Assembly (NCBI GenBank): GCA_964019055.1
Contig: OZ025212.1
Location: 9,601,109 to 9,665,108 of the forward strand
DNA length: 64,000 bases
Direction: 5' to 3'
Source: Anthopleura xanthogrammica
Taxonomy: Eukaryota > Cnidaria > Anthozoa > Actiniaria > Actiniidae
The translations under genes and the position numbers were made by a program. Each line of letters opens with the position of its first letter. Positions within the stretch are counted from its first letter, which is position 1. Positions 10,076 through 19,800 of this stretch are shown one piece after another. The notes below the pieces were generated by a model. That model worked only from the letters and a program-made list of their open reading frames with translations. It was not told the origin of the DNA and did not search any database.

Positions 10076-12160
10076 TATGAAGGTGTAGTGAATTTCAATA
10101 CTAGTTTAAACGTAGTTAATAACCTAGTTTCTGAATTTGTACCTACTAGTTTAAATGTTTCTGAATTAACCTCGGATACATTAAGACGAATCAATCTGAT
10201 TCCCAGAGGTAGACTATGTAAATTTGTTGATTTTTGGAAATTTATAGGTTCCTCCAAGTTCATAATTGAAGTAATTGAAAGCGGATATAAAATTCCATTG
10301 ATACAAACTCCTTTTCCTTTTGTGGGCAAAAATAATGCCTCCGCTCTGAAGCATGCAAGTTTTGTTAATGAAGCTGTCCATGAGCTAATTTCTCTCAATT
10401 GTATTGAAGAAATTAAGATTCGTCCGGCTATTGTTAATCCGTTGTCGGTTTCCATCCAATCTAGTGGGAAAAAACGACTTATTATCGATCTTAGGCATGT
10501 TAACAAATGCATCTACAAGCAAAAATTCAAATGCGAGGACATTAAGACGATCCTTGAACTTATCAACAAAGATTATTTTTTGTTCAATTTTGATCTTAAA
10601 TCCGCATATCATCATGTTGAAATTTTTCCAGAACACAGAAGATATTTAGCTTTTTCTTGGGATTTTGGTCAAGGGATCCAATATTTCCAATTTTGTGTGT
10701 TACCCTTTGGGTTATCATCGGCTCCATTTGTATTTACTAAATTACTGAAACCATTAGTGATTCATTGGCGTTCCCAGGGGATTCCGATTGCAGTTTACTT
10801 AGATGATGGTTTAGGTGGGGGCAAGAGTTTGGTTGAAGCTTCGCGCTTCAGTTTGGCTACACATGCAGATCTTTTGAAATCTGGTTTCATTGTCAATGAA
10901 GAAAAATCCCATTGGGATCCCGCACAAGAAATTGTTTGGCTAGGCTATGTTATTAACACTAAGTCGGCCTCTATTGCTGCCACGGACAGACGTATTTGTA
11001 AACTAATGAGTGCTATTTCTAGTTTACTCGGAAGAGCATCGGAACCGATACATGTTAAAGAATTAGCCTCTGTAGTAGGCCAGGTTATTTCCCTGCAAAT
11101 TGCGGTTGGAAATGTTACTCGCATTTTGACCAGATCAGCTTATAACTTAATTAACAATTGTAATTCTTGGGGTGATAGTTTATTCCTAGATACGGATACT
11201 ATCTCAGAATTGTCATTTTGGCAAGATAATGTTCCAAAATTGAATTGTAAATCACTGTGGTTGGAAAAGTCGATTCCCGCAAAAGTTGTTTATTCCGATG
11301 CTAGTGATTCTGCGTGCGCAGCTTACATTGACATGAATGGCAAAGTGTTTCATCAGAATTGGTCAGTAGACGAAGCCTCGAAAAGTTCTACTTGGAGAGA
11401 GCTTACGGCTGTTTCATTAGCGATCAAAGCTTTTGAATCTGATTTACGTCATCACACTGTTGCTTGGTTTACTGATAATATGAACGTAGTGCATATTGTT
11501 GACCATGGAAGTAAAATTCACGAATTGCAATGTATAGCTCTTGAACTTTTTTATTTTTGTTGTAATAATAAGATCTCTCTAGAAGTGAAGTGGATATCTA
11601 GAGAATTGAATTGTCAAGCTGATGCAATCAGCAAGTTTATCGATTTTGACGATTATACCATTAAAGATCATGTCTTTTTTGATTTAGATACGCTATGGGG
11701 TCCACATAGCATAGATCGCTTTTCTTGTTGTTATAATAATAAAGTTCCGCGATTTAATTCCAGATTCCTCCAGCCAGGCTCTGAAGGCGTGGACGCATTC
11801 ACGGAGGACTGGGGTTTGGAAAACAACTGGTTATTCCCACCCCCAGTACTGATTATCAAGGTTTTGAATCACCTTAGGTGTTGTTCTGCAAAGGGTACTT
11901 TAATTGTTCCCTTTTGGAAGTCTTCAGTTTTCTGGTTAAAACTTTGTCCAGATGGTGTTCACTGGCACAGTTCAGTTAGAGATTGGATGTTACTCGATAG
12001 TAATGACAAAATTATCGTGCGTGGCAAAGCGAAAAATACCTTGTTTGGTAGATCCAATAACAGTTTTCGTATGATTGCCCTAAGAATTTCCTTCTCAGAG
12101 AGCCCACGTATTTGTATTAAGGATTTTTGCACTCTCGGAGAGTGTGATTTGTGCAGATAG
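10073..12160 (+). CDS. pol: Reverse transcriptase-RNase H with MT-like C-terminal region (pol)
   Basis: Numbered from the codon after the gag TGA (695 aa). The RT fingers/palm carries LIIDLRHVNK, then FNFDLKSAYHH with catalytic D174, VLPFGLSSAPFVF, YLDD at 242-245, and WLGYVIN. RNase H follows with D409 (VYSDAS), E443 (WRELTA), D468 (WFTDN) and D517 (CQADAISK), so all four acidic residues are present. Residues ~540-620 (DRFSCCYN, PRFNSRF, DAFTEDW, NNWLFPPP, KGTLIVPFW) match the tail called Dam-like methyltransferase in DIRS and PAT elements. The usual Asp/Asn-Pro-Pro catalytic motif reads FPPP here, so activity is doubtful. No early ATG exists; expression most likely depends on gag stop readthrough. 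It ends in a tandem TAG TGA. Confidence 0.92.
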   Translation, partial: LYEGVVNFNTSLNVVNNLVSEFVPTSLNVSELTSDTLRRINLIPRGRLCKFVDFWKFIGSSKFIIEVIESGYKIPLIQTPFPFVGKNNASALKHASFVNEAVHELISLNCIEEIKIRPAIVNPLSVSIQSSGKKRLIIDLRHVNKCIYKQKFKCEDIKTILELINKDYFLFNFDLKSAYHHVEIFPEHRRYLAFSWDFGQGIQYFQFCVLPFGLSSAPFVFTKLLKPLVIHWRSQGIPIAVYLDDGLGGGKSLVEASRFSLATHADLLKSGFIVNEEKSHWDPAQEIVWLGYVINTKSASIAATDRRICKLMSAISSLLGRASEPIHVKELASVVGQVISLQIAVGNVTRILTRSAYNLINNCNSWGDSLFLDTDTISELSFWQDNVPKLNCKSLWLEKSIPAKVVYSDASDSACAAYIDMNGKVFHQNWSVDEASKSSTWRELTAVSLAIKAFESDLRHHTVAWFTDNMNVVHIVDHGSKIHELQCIALELFYFCCNNKISLEVKWISRELNCQADAISKFIDFDDYTIKDHVFFDLDTLWGPHSIDRFSCCYNNKVPRFNSRFLQPGSEGVDAFTEDWGLENNWLFPPPVLIIKVLNHLRCCSAKGTLIVPFWKSSVFWLKLCPDGVHWHSSVRDWMLLDSNDKIIVRGKAKNTLFGRSNNSFRMIALRISFSESPRICIKDFCTLGECDLCR

Positions 12161-12188
12161 TGATACGCTCATGTGTATGCCTTGATTT

Positions 12189-12340
12189 AGAGTCTATTGT
12201 ACTCTGTGCGAATTTGAATAGAAAGGGTCTATTGTACCCAAGACTTGTGTTTGTTTAGCTTACAGAGTCTCTTGTACTCAATATGTGAGTCTATGGTACT
12301 CATTTAAGTGCATGACACAATTTGGGGTCGATTGTACCCC
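12189..12340 (+). repeat. Five tandem mini-hairpins with covarying stems
   Basis: The units are AGAGT-CTATTGT-ACTCT (12189-12205), GGGT-CTATTGT-ACCC (12225-12239), GAGT-CTCTTGT-ACTC (12265-12279), TGAGT-CTATGGT-ACTCA (12286-12302) and GGGGT-CGATTGT-ACCCC (12324-12340). All loops are 7 nt with consensus CTATTGT. Stems change from GAGT/ACTC to GGGT/ACCC on both sides together, so pairing is kept. Spacing between units is irregular (22-40 bp). A role in RNA or single-strand DNA recognition is inferred; the family is not one I recognise. Confidence 0.85.
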
Positions 12341-12487
12341 ATTCCACGATGAGAGCCATTTAGGCAAAGAAAACATTAATTTTTCATCAATAGTTCTCCT
12401 CTGGGATGCCATTCAATTGTTATTTATCTACTATATATTCAATAAATTGATGAAAACCAATTCATTTTTGGTTAGTCCCTCAGTTGT

Positions 12488-12507
12488 TTTGCTTTTTATT
12501 TTTCCAG
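12488..12507 (+). promoter_or_regulatory. Candidate 3' splice acceptor before the YR gene
   Basis: The tract TTTGCTTTTTATTTTTCCAG at 12488-12507 is a strong polypyrimidine-AG signal 35 bp before the recombinase ATG. Bases 12508 onward stay open in the recombinase frame. Splicing from the gag donor at 9690 would be in phase. Spliceosomal introns have been reported in some DIRS-like elements, but none is proven here. Confidence 0.4.
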
Positions 12508-12542
12508 ATCTATTTAGAGAGGGGTTTTGGCGAGGGCTTACT

Positions 12543-13511
12543 ATGGCGGAGGATGAAGAGTTACAGTCTCTGGCCGAAAGAATGAAAGCAACAGTCCTTG
12601 ATTCTCGAGCCTCTGGCACTGTTCTGTCTTATCTTAGAAGTTTAAAAAGATGGAAGCTATTCACTGAAGAACATCGACACCTCCAATATTTCCCGGCTCA
12701 ACCTGTTCATGTAGCATTGTATCTACAACATTTAATAGAATCTACTGGTTCTTATCATTCTGTAGATTCCGCTTTTTATGCGATCAAATGGGCCCATAGC
12801 ATTGCCGGCATCCCCTCACCCACTGAAGATATTATTGTTAATATGATGAGAGAAGGGGCTAAACGCATTTTAGGCACTAAGATTATTAACAGGAAGGAAC
12901 CCCTAACCTTAGATCATTTGAAGCAAATCATTTCTAAATCCAATTTGAAGAATTTGTTAGAGCTTAGAAATGTTTGTATGTTTTCCCTCGCTTTTGCAGC
13001 TATGTTACGCGCTGACGATTTGATTCGTATTAGACGAAATAACATCAATTTTTTTCCGGGCTATATGACCATTGAGATAGAAAAAAGCAAGAATGACCAA
13101 CTGAGAGAAGGAAATGTAATTCCGATTAGCGATACATCTTCAGCATCGTCTCCGATGAAATTACTCCAATCTTATATCTCTGAATTCGATATCCCTTCTG
13201 ATAGTAAGAAATATATTTTCAGACCTCTGCGTAAATACAAATCTACTCATCGTTTAGTCGACACTGACCGCCATATTTGTTATTCCACTTTTAGGGAAAG
13301 TTTGAAAGCCAATTTGGTGTCCATAGTGGACGATATTTCTTTGTATAGTACTCATTCTTTTAGATCCGGTGGGGCCACTCTTGCAGCTAACTCTGGCACT
13401 AACGAGCGCACTATCCAAAAACATGGTAGATGGCGCACAGCAGCATCCAAAGATATGTATATTTTGGACGACATTTCTAAACATCTAGATTTGAGCAAAC
13501 ATCTGCAATGA
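12543..13511 (+). CDS. Tyrosine recombinase of the DIRS element (322 aa)
   Basis: This enzyme is expected to integrate the circular DNA copy by strand exchange. The N-terminal helical domain (~15-110) resembles the core-binding domain of XerD/phage-type integrases. The catalytic domain keeps the full set: R156 in FAAMLRADDL, a Lys near 183 in the beta-hairpin, H271 and R274 in YSTHSFRSGG, W297 in HGRWRT at the usual His/Trp position, and nucleophile Y306 in SKDMYILDD, nine residues after W297. I chose ATG 12543 (MAEDEELQSL) because the 86 codons upstream in the same frame are low-complexity and hydrophobic. The gene is in a different frame from RT, 382 bp downstream, so it needs splicing, a separate start or reinitiation. 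No break is visible. Confidence 0.93.
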   Translation: MAEDEELQSLAERMKATVLDSRASGTVLSYLRSLKRWKLFTEEHRHLQYFPAQPVHVALYLQHLIESTGSYHSVDSAFYAIKWAHSIAGIPSPTEDIIVNMMREGAKRILGTKIINRKEPLTLDHLKQIISKSNLKNLLELRNVCMFSLAFAAMLRADDLIRIRRNNINFFPGYMTIEIEKSKNDQLREGNVIPISDTSSASSPMKLLQSYISEFDIPSDSKKYIFRPLRKYKSTHRLVDTDRHICYSTFRESLKANLVSIVDDISLYSTHSFRSGGATLAANSGTNERTIQKHGRWRTAASKDMYILDDISKHLDLSKHLQ

Positions 13512-13562
13512 TTACCTTGGTTCAATTGGTCTCCAGTCAAGCCCTAACTTTGTATGTCTAGC

Positions 13563-13671
13563 TGAAATGCAGTTGGCACTGCAAGCATGCGGGGCGCTGG
13601 CGACAATTCCAAAATAAACAGGTGTTCTCCTGATAGGGTGTTGTGTTGTGATATGCAGTGTAGGCAAAATT
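13563..13671 (+). repeat. B1 split direct repeat with poly(A) signal
   Basis: This 109-bp repeat begins TGAAATGCAGTTGGC and ends GTAGGCAAAATT, directly abutting A2. It reads as identical to B2 (14087-14195). It contains a 6-bp stem hairpin, TGCAGT-TGGC-ACTGCA (13568-13583), and AATAAA at 13613-13618, a possible polyadenylation signal for the element's transcript. Confidence 0.95.
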
Positions 13672-13685
13672 TATACATTTCTGCC
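13663..13685 (+). other. B1A2 junction: candidate tyrosine-recombinase crossover site
   Basis: GGCAAAAT (13663-13670) and ATTTCTGCC (13677-13685) are inverted arms, differing by one inserted base, around the 6-bp spacer TTATAC. Half-sites around a 6-8 bp spacer are the standard layout of YR sites. The boundary between B and A, deduced from both outer ends of the insertion, falls at 13671/13672, inside the spacer. A third half-site, GGCAGAAATG, lies at 13705-13714 and could be an accessory arm. Confidence 0.6.
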
Positions 13686-13907
13686 GTTGGAATGTAATGA
13701 CTTAGGCAGAAATGAATATTTTGACGGCACGTGAATAGCACGTGATGAGTATGATGCGGTGCATTAGGGGTATGGGTATATATAGTGGGACATAGCGTGA
13801 ATTCACCACTCTAGCCAGTTCCCATTACAGCACGCTACTTGTTTAACGTTTTTTCTTGGAGATATATTCTAAATCGTAATTTAGTACTTTGATTAGTTCA
13901 CATTCAA
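13672..13907 (+). repeat. A2 split direct repeat
   Basis: A second 236-bp copy of A1, with the same inverted repeat, two CACGTG boxes and TATATATA (13777-13784). I see no difference from A1. Its promoter points toward B2 and the satellite beyond 14196. Confidence 0.95.
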
Positions 13908-14086
13908 GTTTAACTGATATATTTACTTTAAATCTATTAGCTCTTAAACCTCCTAGAGTAATGCTGCAGCATGGTGAGGAGGAACACGTTCCAGTGTTTT
14001 TCCTACTGGGTTTTTCCTGGTTTTCGTGTCCGGCTCAGCATAGCAGATTGTGATATATAGTGCATGATAGTTGTATTGTATTGTAT
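13908..14086 (+). other. Unique spacer between A2 and B2
   Basis: These 179 bp are unique within the element. They contain the perfect 12-bp palindrome ATGCTGCAGCAT (13961-13972), the near-palindrome GGAACACGTTCC, and repeats of TTGTATTG just before B2. I see no gene. Confidence 0.75.
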
Positions 14087-14195
14087 TGAAATGCAGTTGG
14101 CACTGCAAGCATGCGGGGCGCTGGCGACAATTCCAAAATAAACAGGTGTTCTCCTGATAGGGTGTTGTGTTGTGATATGCAGTGTAGGCAAAATT
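14087..14195 (+). repeat. B2 split direct repeat, right end of DIRS element
   Basis: This 109-bp copy of B1 ends at GGCAAAATT, after which the satellite resumes with GGATTGCTG. It contains AATAAA at 14137-14142 and the TGCAGT/ACTGCA hairpin. It reads as identical to B1. Confidence 0.95.
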
Positions 14196-15311
14196 GGATT
14201 GCTGTCACGATTCTACCTATACATGGTCACGTTTATCTTGTGAAAATTCGGCAGTCTTCACCTAGTTTTGGTGCCCGCGCATGCGCAGCTACAAAGATAG
14301 GCACTTTACGATTTTGAAATTTGCCAATTTGATCACGGAAATGGATTACTGGCACGATTCTACCCATACATGTTCACTTTTATCTTGTGAAAATTCGGCA
14401 GTCTTCCCATAGTTTTGGTGCATGCGCGGCTTCAAAGATAGGCACTTTACGATTTTGGAATTTGCCAATTTTGATTACGGAAATAGATTGCTGGCACGAT
14501 TCTACCTTTACATGGTCACGTTTATCTTGTGAAAATTCGGCAGTCTTCCCCTAGTTTTGGTGCTAGCGCATGCGCAGCTACAAAGATAAGCACTTTACGA
14601 TTTTTAAATTTCTCAATTTTGATCACGGAAATGGATTGCTGGCATGATTCCACCCATACATGGTCACGTTTATCTTGTGAAAATTCGGCAGTCTTCCCCT
14701 AGTTTTGGTGCCCGCGCATGCGCAGCTACAAAGAGAGGCACTTTACGATTTTGGAATTTGCCAATTTTGATCACGGAAATGGATTGCTGGCACGATCCCA
14801 CCCATACATGGTCACGTTTATCTTGTGAAAATTCGGCAGTCTTCTTTTAGTTTTGGTGCCCGCGCATGCGCAGCTACAAGGATAGGCACTTTACGATTTT
14901 GAAATTTGCCAATTTGATCACGGAAATGGATTGCTGGCACGATTCTACCCATACATGGTCACGTTTATCTTGTGAAAATTCGGCAGTCTTTCCCTAGTTT
15001 TCGTGCCCGCGCATGCGCAGCTACAAAGAGAGGCACTTTACGATTTTGGAATTTGCCAATTTTGATCACGGAAATGGATTGCTGGCACGATTCTACCTAT
15101 ACATGGTCACGTTTATCTTGTGAAAATTCGGCAGTCTTCCCCTAGTTTTGGTGCCCGCGCATGCGCAGCTACAAAGTTAGGCACTTTACGATTTTGGAAT
15201 TTCTCAATTTTGAACACGGAAATGGATTACTGGCACGATCCACCCATACATGGTCACGTTTATCTTGTGAAAATTCGGCAGTCTTCCCCTAGTTTTGGTG
15301 CCCGCGAATGT

Positions 15312-16807
15312 GCAGCTACAAAGAGAGGCACTTTACGATTTTGTAATTTGCCAATTTTGATCACGGGAATGGATTGCTGGCATGATTCCACCCATACATG
15401 GTCACGTTTATCTTGTGAAAATTCGGCAGTCTTCCCCTAGTTTTGGTGCCCGCTCATGCGCAGCTACAAAGAAAGGCACTTTACGATTTTGGAATTTGCC
15501 AATTTTGATCACGGAAATGGATTGCTGGCACGATTCTACCTATACATGGTCACGTTTATCTTGTGAAAATTCGGCAGTCTTCCCCTAGTTTTGGTGCCCG
15601 CGCATGCGCAGCTACAAAGATAGGCACTTTACGATTTTGAAATTTGCCAATTTGATCACGGAAATGGATTACTGGCACGATTCTACCCATACATGGTCAC
15701 TTTTTTCTTGTGAGAATTCGGCAGTCTTCCCATAGTTTTGGTGCATGCGCGGCTTCAAAGATAGGCACTTTACGATTTTGGAATTTGCCAATTTTGATTA
15801 CGGAAATAGATTGCTGGCACGATTCTACCTATACATGGTCACGTTTATCTTGTGAAAATTCGGCAGTCTTCCCCTAGTTTTGGTTCTAGCGCATGCGCAG
15901 CTACAAAGATAAGCACTTTACGATTTTTAAATTTCTCAATTTTGATCACGGAAATGGATTGCTGGCATGATTCCACCCATACATGGTCACGTTTATCTTG
16001 TGAAAATTCGGCAGTCTTCCCCTAGTTTTCGTGCCCGCGAATGCGCAGCTACAAAGAGAGGCACTTTACGATTTTGTAATTTGCCAATTTTGATCACGGG
16101 AATGGATTGCTGGCATGATTCCACCCATACATGGTCACGTTTATCTTGTGAAAATTCGGCAGTCTTCCCCTAGTTTTGGTGCCCGCTCATGCGCAGCTAC
16201 AAAGAAAGGCACTTTACGATTTTGGAATTTGCCAATTTTGATCACGGAAATGGATTGCTGGCACGATTCTACCTATACATGGTCACGTTTATCTTGTGAA
16301 AATTCGGCAGTCTTCCCCTAGTTTTGGTGCCCGCGCATGCGCAGCTACAAAGATAGGCACTTTACGATTTTGAAATTTGCCAATTTGATCACGGAAATGG
16401 ATTACTGGCACGATTCTACCCATACATGGTCACTTTTTTCTTGTGAGAATTCGGCAGTCTTCCCATAGTTTTGGTGCATGCGCGGCTTCAAAGATAGGCA
16501 CTTTACGATTTTGGAATTTGCCAATTTTGATTACGGAAATAGATTGCTGGCACGATTCTACCTATACATGGTCACGTTTATCTTGTGAAAATTCGGCAGT
16601 CTTCCCCTAGTTTTGGTTCTAGCGCATGCGCAGCTACAAAGATAAGCACTTTACGATTTTTAAATTTCTCAATTTTGATCACGGAAATGGATTGCTGGCA
16701 TGATTCCACCCATACATGGTCACGTTTATCTTGTGAAAATTCGGCAGTCTTCCCCTAGTTTTCGTGCCCGCGAATGCGCAGCTACAAAGAGAGGCACTTT
16801 ACGATTT
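15312..16807 (+). repeat. Tandem 733-bp block (5 monomers, one 7 bp short)
   Basis: Two copies at an offset of 733 bp share the marker variants TTTTGGTTCTAGCGCATGCG, CCCGCTCATGCG, CACTTTTTTCTTGTG and GGTGCATGCGCGG. The last lacks 7 bp and explains why the block is not 740. The copies stop matching near 16075/16808 (TTTTGTAATTT against TTTTGGAATTT). Confidence 0.85.
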
Positions 16808-19800
16808 TGGAATTTGCCAATTTTGATCACGGAAATGGATTGCTGGCACGATTCTACCTATACATGGTCACGTTTATCTTGTAAAAATTCGGCAGTCTTC
16901 CCCTAGTTTTGGTGCCCGCGCATGCGCGGCTTCAAAGATAGGCACTTTACGATTTTGGAATTTGCCAATTTTGATCACGGAAATGGATTGCTGGCACGAT
17001 TCTACCCATACATGGTCACGTTTATCTTGTGAAAATTCGGCAGTCTTCCCCTAGTTTTCGTGCCCGCGCATGCGCAGCTACAAAGAAAGGCACTTTACGA
17101 TTTTGGAATTTGCCAATTTTGATCACGGAAATGGATTGCTGGCACGATTCTACCTATACATGGTCACGTTTATCTTGTGAAAATTCGGCAGTCTTCCCCT
17201 AGTTTTTGTGCCTGCGCATGCGCAGCCACAAAGTTAGGCACTTTACGATTTTGGAATTTCTCAATTTTGATCACGGAAATGGATTGCTGGCACGACTCTA
17301 CCTATACATGGTCACTTTTATCTTGTGAGAATTCGGCAGTCTTCTTTTAGTTTTGGTGCCCGCGCATGCGCAGCTACAAGGATAGGCACTTTACGATTTT
17401 GAAATTTGCCAATTTGATCACGGAAATGGATTGCTGGCACGATTGTACCCATACATGGTCACTTTTATCTTGTGAGAATTCGGTAGTCTTCCCATAGTTT
17501 TGGTGCCCGCGGATGCGCGGCTTCAAAGAAAGGCACTTTACAATTTTGGAATTTGCCAATTTTGATTACGGAAATAGATTGCTGGCACGATTCCACCCAT
17601 ACATGGTCACGTTTATCTTGTGAAATTTCGGCAGTCTTCCCCTAGTTTTGGTACCCGCGCATGCGCAGCTACAAAGAGAGGCACTTTACGATTTTGGAAT
17701 TTGCCAATTTTGATCACGGAAATGGATTGCTGGCACGATTCTACCCATACATGGTCACTTTTATCATGTGAGAATTCGGTAGTCTTCCCCTAGTTTTGGT
17801 GCCCGCGCATGCGCGGCTTCAAAGATTTTGGAATTTGCCCACTTGATCACGGAAATGGATTGCTGGCACAATTTTACCTATACATGGTCACGTTTATCTT
17901 GTCAAAATTCGGTAGTCTTCCCCTAGTTTTGGTGCCCGCGCATGCGCAGCCACAAAGTTAGGCACTTTACGATTTTCGAATTTCTCAATTTTGATCACGG
18001 AAATGGATTACTGGCACGATTCCACCCATACATGTCACGTTTATCTTGTGAAAATTCGGCAGTCTTCCCTTAGTTTTGGTGCCCGCGCATGCGCAGCTAC
18101 AAAGATAGGCACTTTACGATTTTTAAATTTGCCAATTTTGATCACGGAAATGGATTGCTGGCACGATTCTACCCATACATGGTCACTTTTATCATGTGAG
18201 AATTCGGCAGTCTTCCCCTAGTTTTGGTGCCCGCGCATGCGCGGCTTCAAAGATACGCACTTTACGATTTTGGAATTTGCCCACTTGATCACGGAAATGG
18301 ATTGCTGGCACGATTCTACCCATACATGGTCACGTTTATCTTGTGAAAATTCGGCAGTCTTCCCCTAGTTTTGGTGCCCGCGCATGCGCAGCTACAAAGT
18401 TAGGCACTTTAGGATTTTGGAATTTCTCAATTTTGATCACGGAAATGGATTACTGGCACGATTCCACCCATACATGGTCACGTTTATCTTCTGAAAATTC
18501 GGCAGTCTTCCCCTAGTTTTGGTGCCCGCGCATGCGCAGCTACAAAGTTAGGCACTTTACGATTTTGGAATTTCTCAATTTTGATCACGGAAATGGATTA
18601 CTGGCACGATTCCACCCATATATGGTCACGTTTATCTTGTGAAAATTCGGCAGTCTTCCCCTAGTTTTGGTGCCCGCGCATGCGCAGCTACAAAGTTAGG
18701 CACTTTACGATTTTGGAATTTCTCAATTTTGATCACGGAAATGGATTACTGGCACGATTCCACCCATACATGGTCACGTTTATCTTGTGAAAATTCGGCA
18801 GTCTTCCCCTAGTTTTGGTGCCCGCGCATGCGCAGCTACAAAGTTAGGCACTTTACGATTTTGGAATTTCTTAATTTTGATCACGGAAATGGATTGCTGA
18901 CACGATTCTACCTATACATGGTCACGTTTATCTTGTGAAAATTCGGCAGTCTTCTTTTAGTTTTGGTGCCCGCGCATGCGCAGCTACAAGGATAGGCACT
19001 TTACGATTTTGAAATTTGCCAATTTGATCACGGAAATGGATTGCTGGCACGATTGTACCCATACATGGTCACTTTTATCTTGTGAGAATTCGGTAGTCTT
19101 CCCCTAGTTTTGGTGCCCGCGTATGCGCAGCTACAAAGTTAGGCACTTTACGATTTTGGAATTTCTTAATTTTGATCACGGAAATGGATTACTGGCACGA
19201 TTCCACCCATACATGGTCACGTTTATCTTGTGAAAATTCGGCAGTCTTCCCCTAGTTTTGGTGCCCGCGCATGCGCAGCTACAAAGTTAGGCACTTTACG
19301 ATTTTGGAATTTCTCAATTTTGATCACGGAAATGGATTACTGGCACGATTCCACCCATACATGGTCACGTTTATCTTGTGAAAATTCGGCAGTCTTCCCC
19401 TAGTTTTGGTGCCCGCGCATGCGCAGCTACAAAGTTAGGCACTTTACGATTTTGGAATTTCTCAATTTTGATCACGGAAATGGATTACTGGCACGATTCC
19501 ACCCATACATGGTCACGTTTATCTTGTGAAAATTCGGCAGTCTTCCCCTAGTTTTGGTGCCCGCGCATGCGCAGCTACAAAGTTAGGCACTTTACGATTT
19601 TGGAATTTCTTAATTTTGATCACGGAAATGGATTACTGGCACGATTCCACCCATACATGGTCACGTTTATCTTGTGAAAATTCGGTAGTCTTCCCCTAGT
19701 TTTGGTGCCCGCGCATGTGCAGCCACAAAGAGAGGCACTTTACGATTTTGGAATATCTGATTTTTGATCACGGAAATGGATTGCTGACACGATTCTACCC

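Larger units (their letters stand above)
12161..12542 (+). other. RT-YR intergenic region with tandem hairpins and acceptor-like tract
   Basis: This 382-bp spacer separates the RT stop from the recombinase ATG. Its first half holds five short hairpins (12189-12340). Its second half holds an AT-rich tract ending in a polypyrimidine-AG at 12488-12507. From 12285 a frame joins the recombinase without a stop, but its ~86 extra residues are hydrophobic and atypical of recombinases, so I treat them as non-coding. Confidence 0.65.
9137..14195 (+). mobile_element. Complete DIRS-order (PAT/Ngaro-type) tyrosine-recombinase retrotransposon
   Basis: The element of 5,059 bp has split direct repeats arranged A1 (9137-9372), coding region, B1 (13563-13671), A2 (13672-13907), a unique 179-bp stretch, then B2 (14087-14195). 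This order is characteristic of PAT and Ngaro-like elements, which integrate by a tyrosine recombinase and leave no target duplication. It encodes gag, RT-RNase H with an MT-like tail, and the recombinase, all on the plus strand and open. The MT-like tail favours PAT over Ngaro, but a tree is needed. The left flank ends CACGGAAAT and the right resumes GGATTGCTG, so removing the element restores an uninterrupted monomer. Repeat pairs read as identical, implying a recent insertion. Confidence 0.93.

Noticed and set aside
9910..10512. 200-codon minus-strand frame within gag/RT
   Set aside because: Antisense shadow of the real gag and RT frames, with no independent motif.
12285..12542. N-terminal extension of the recombinase from ATG 12285
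   Set aside because: The extra 86 residues are hydrophobic and low in complexity, begin inside the hairpin array and cross an acceptor-like tract. ATG 12543 gives a normal-sized recombinase.
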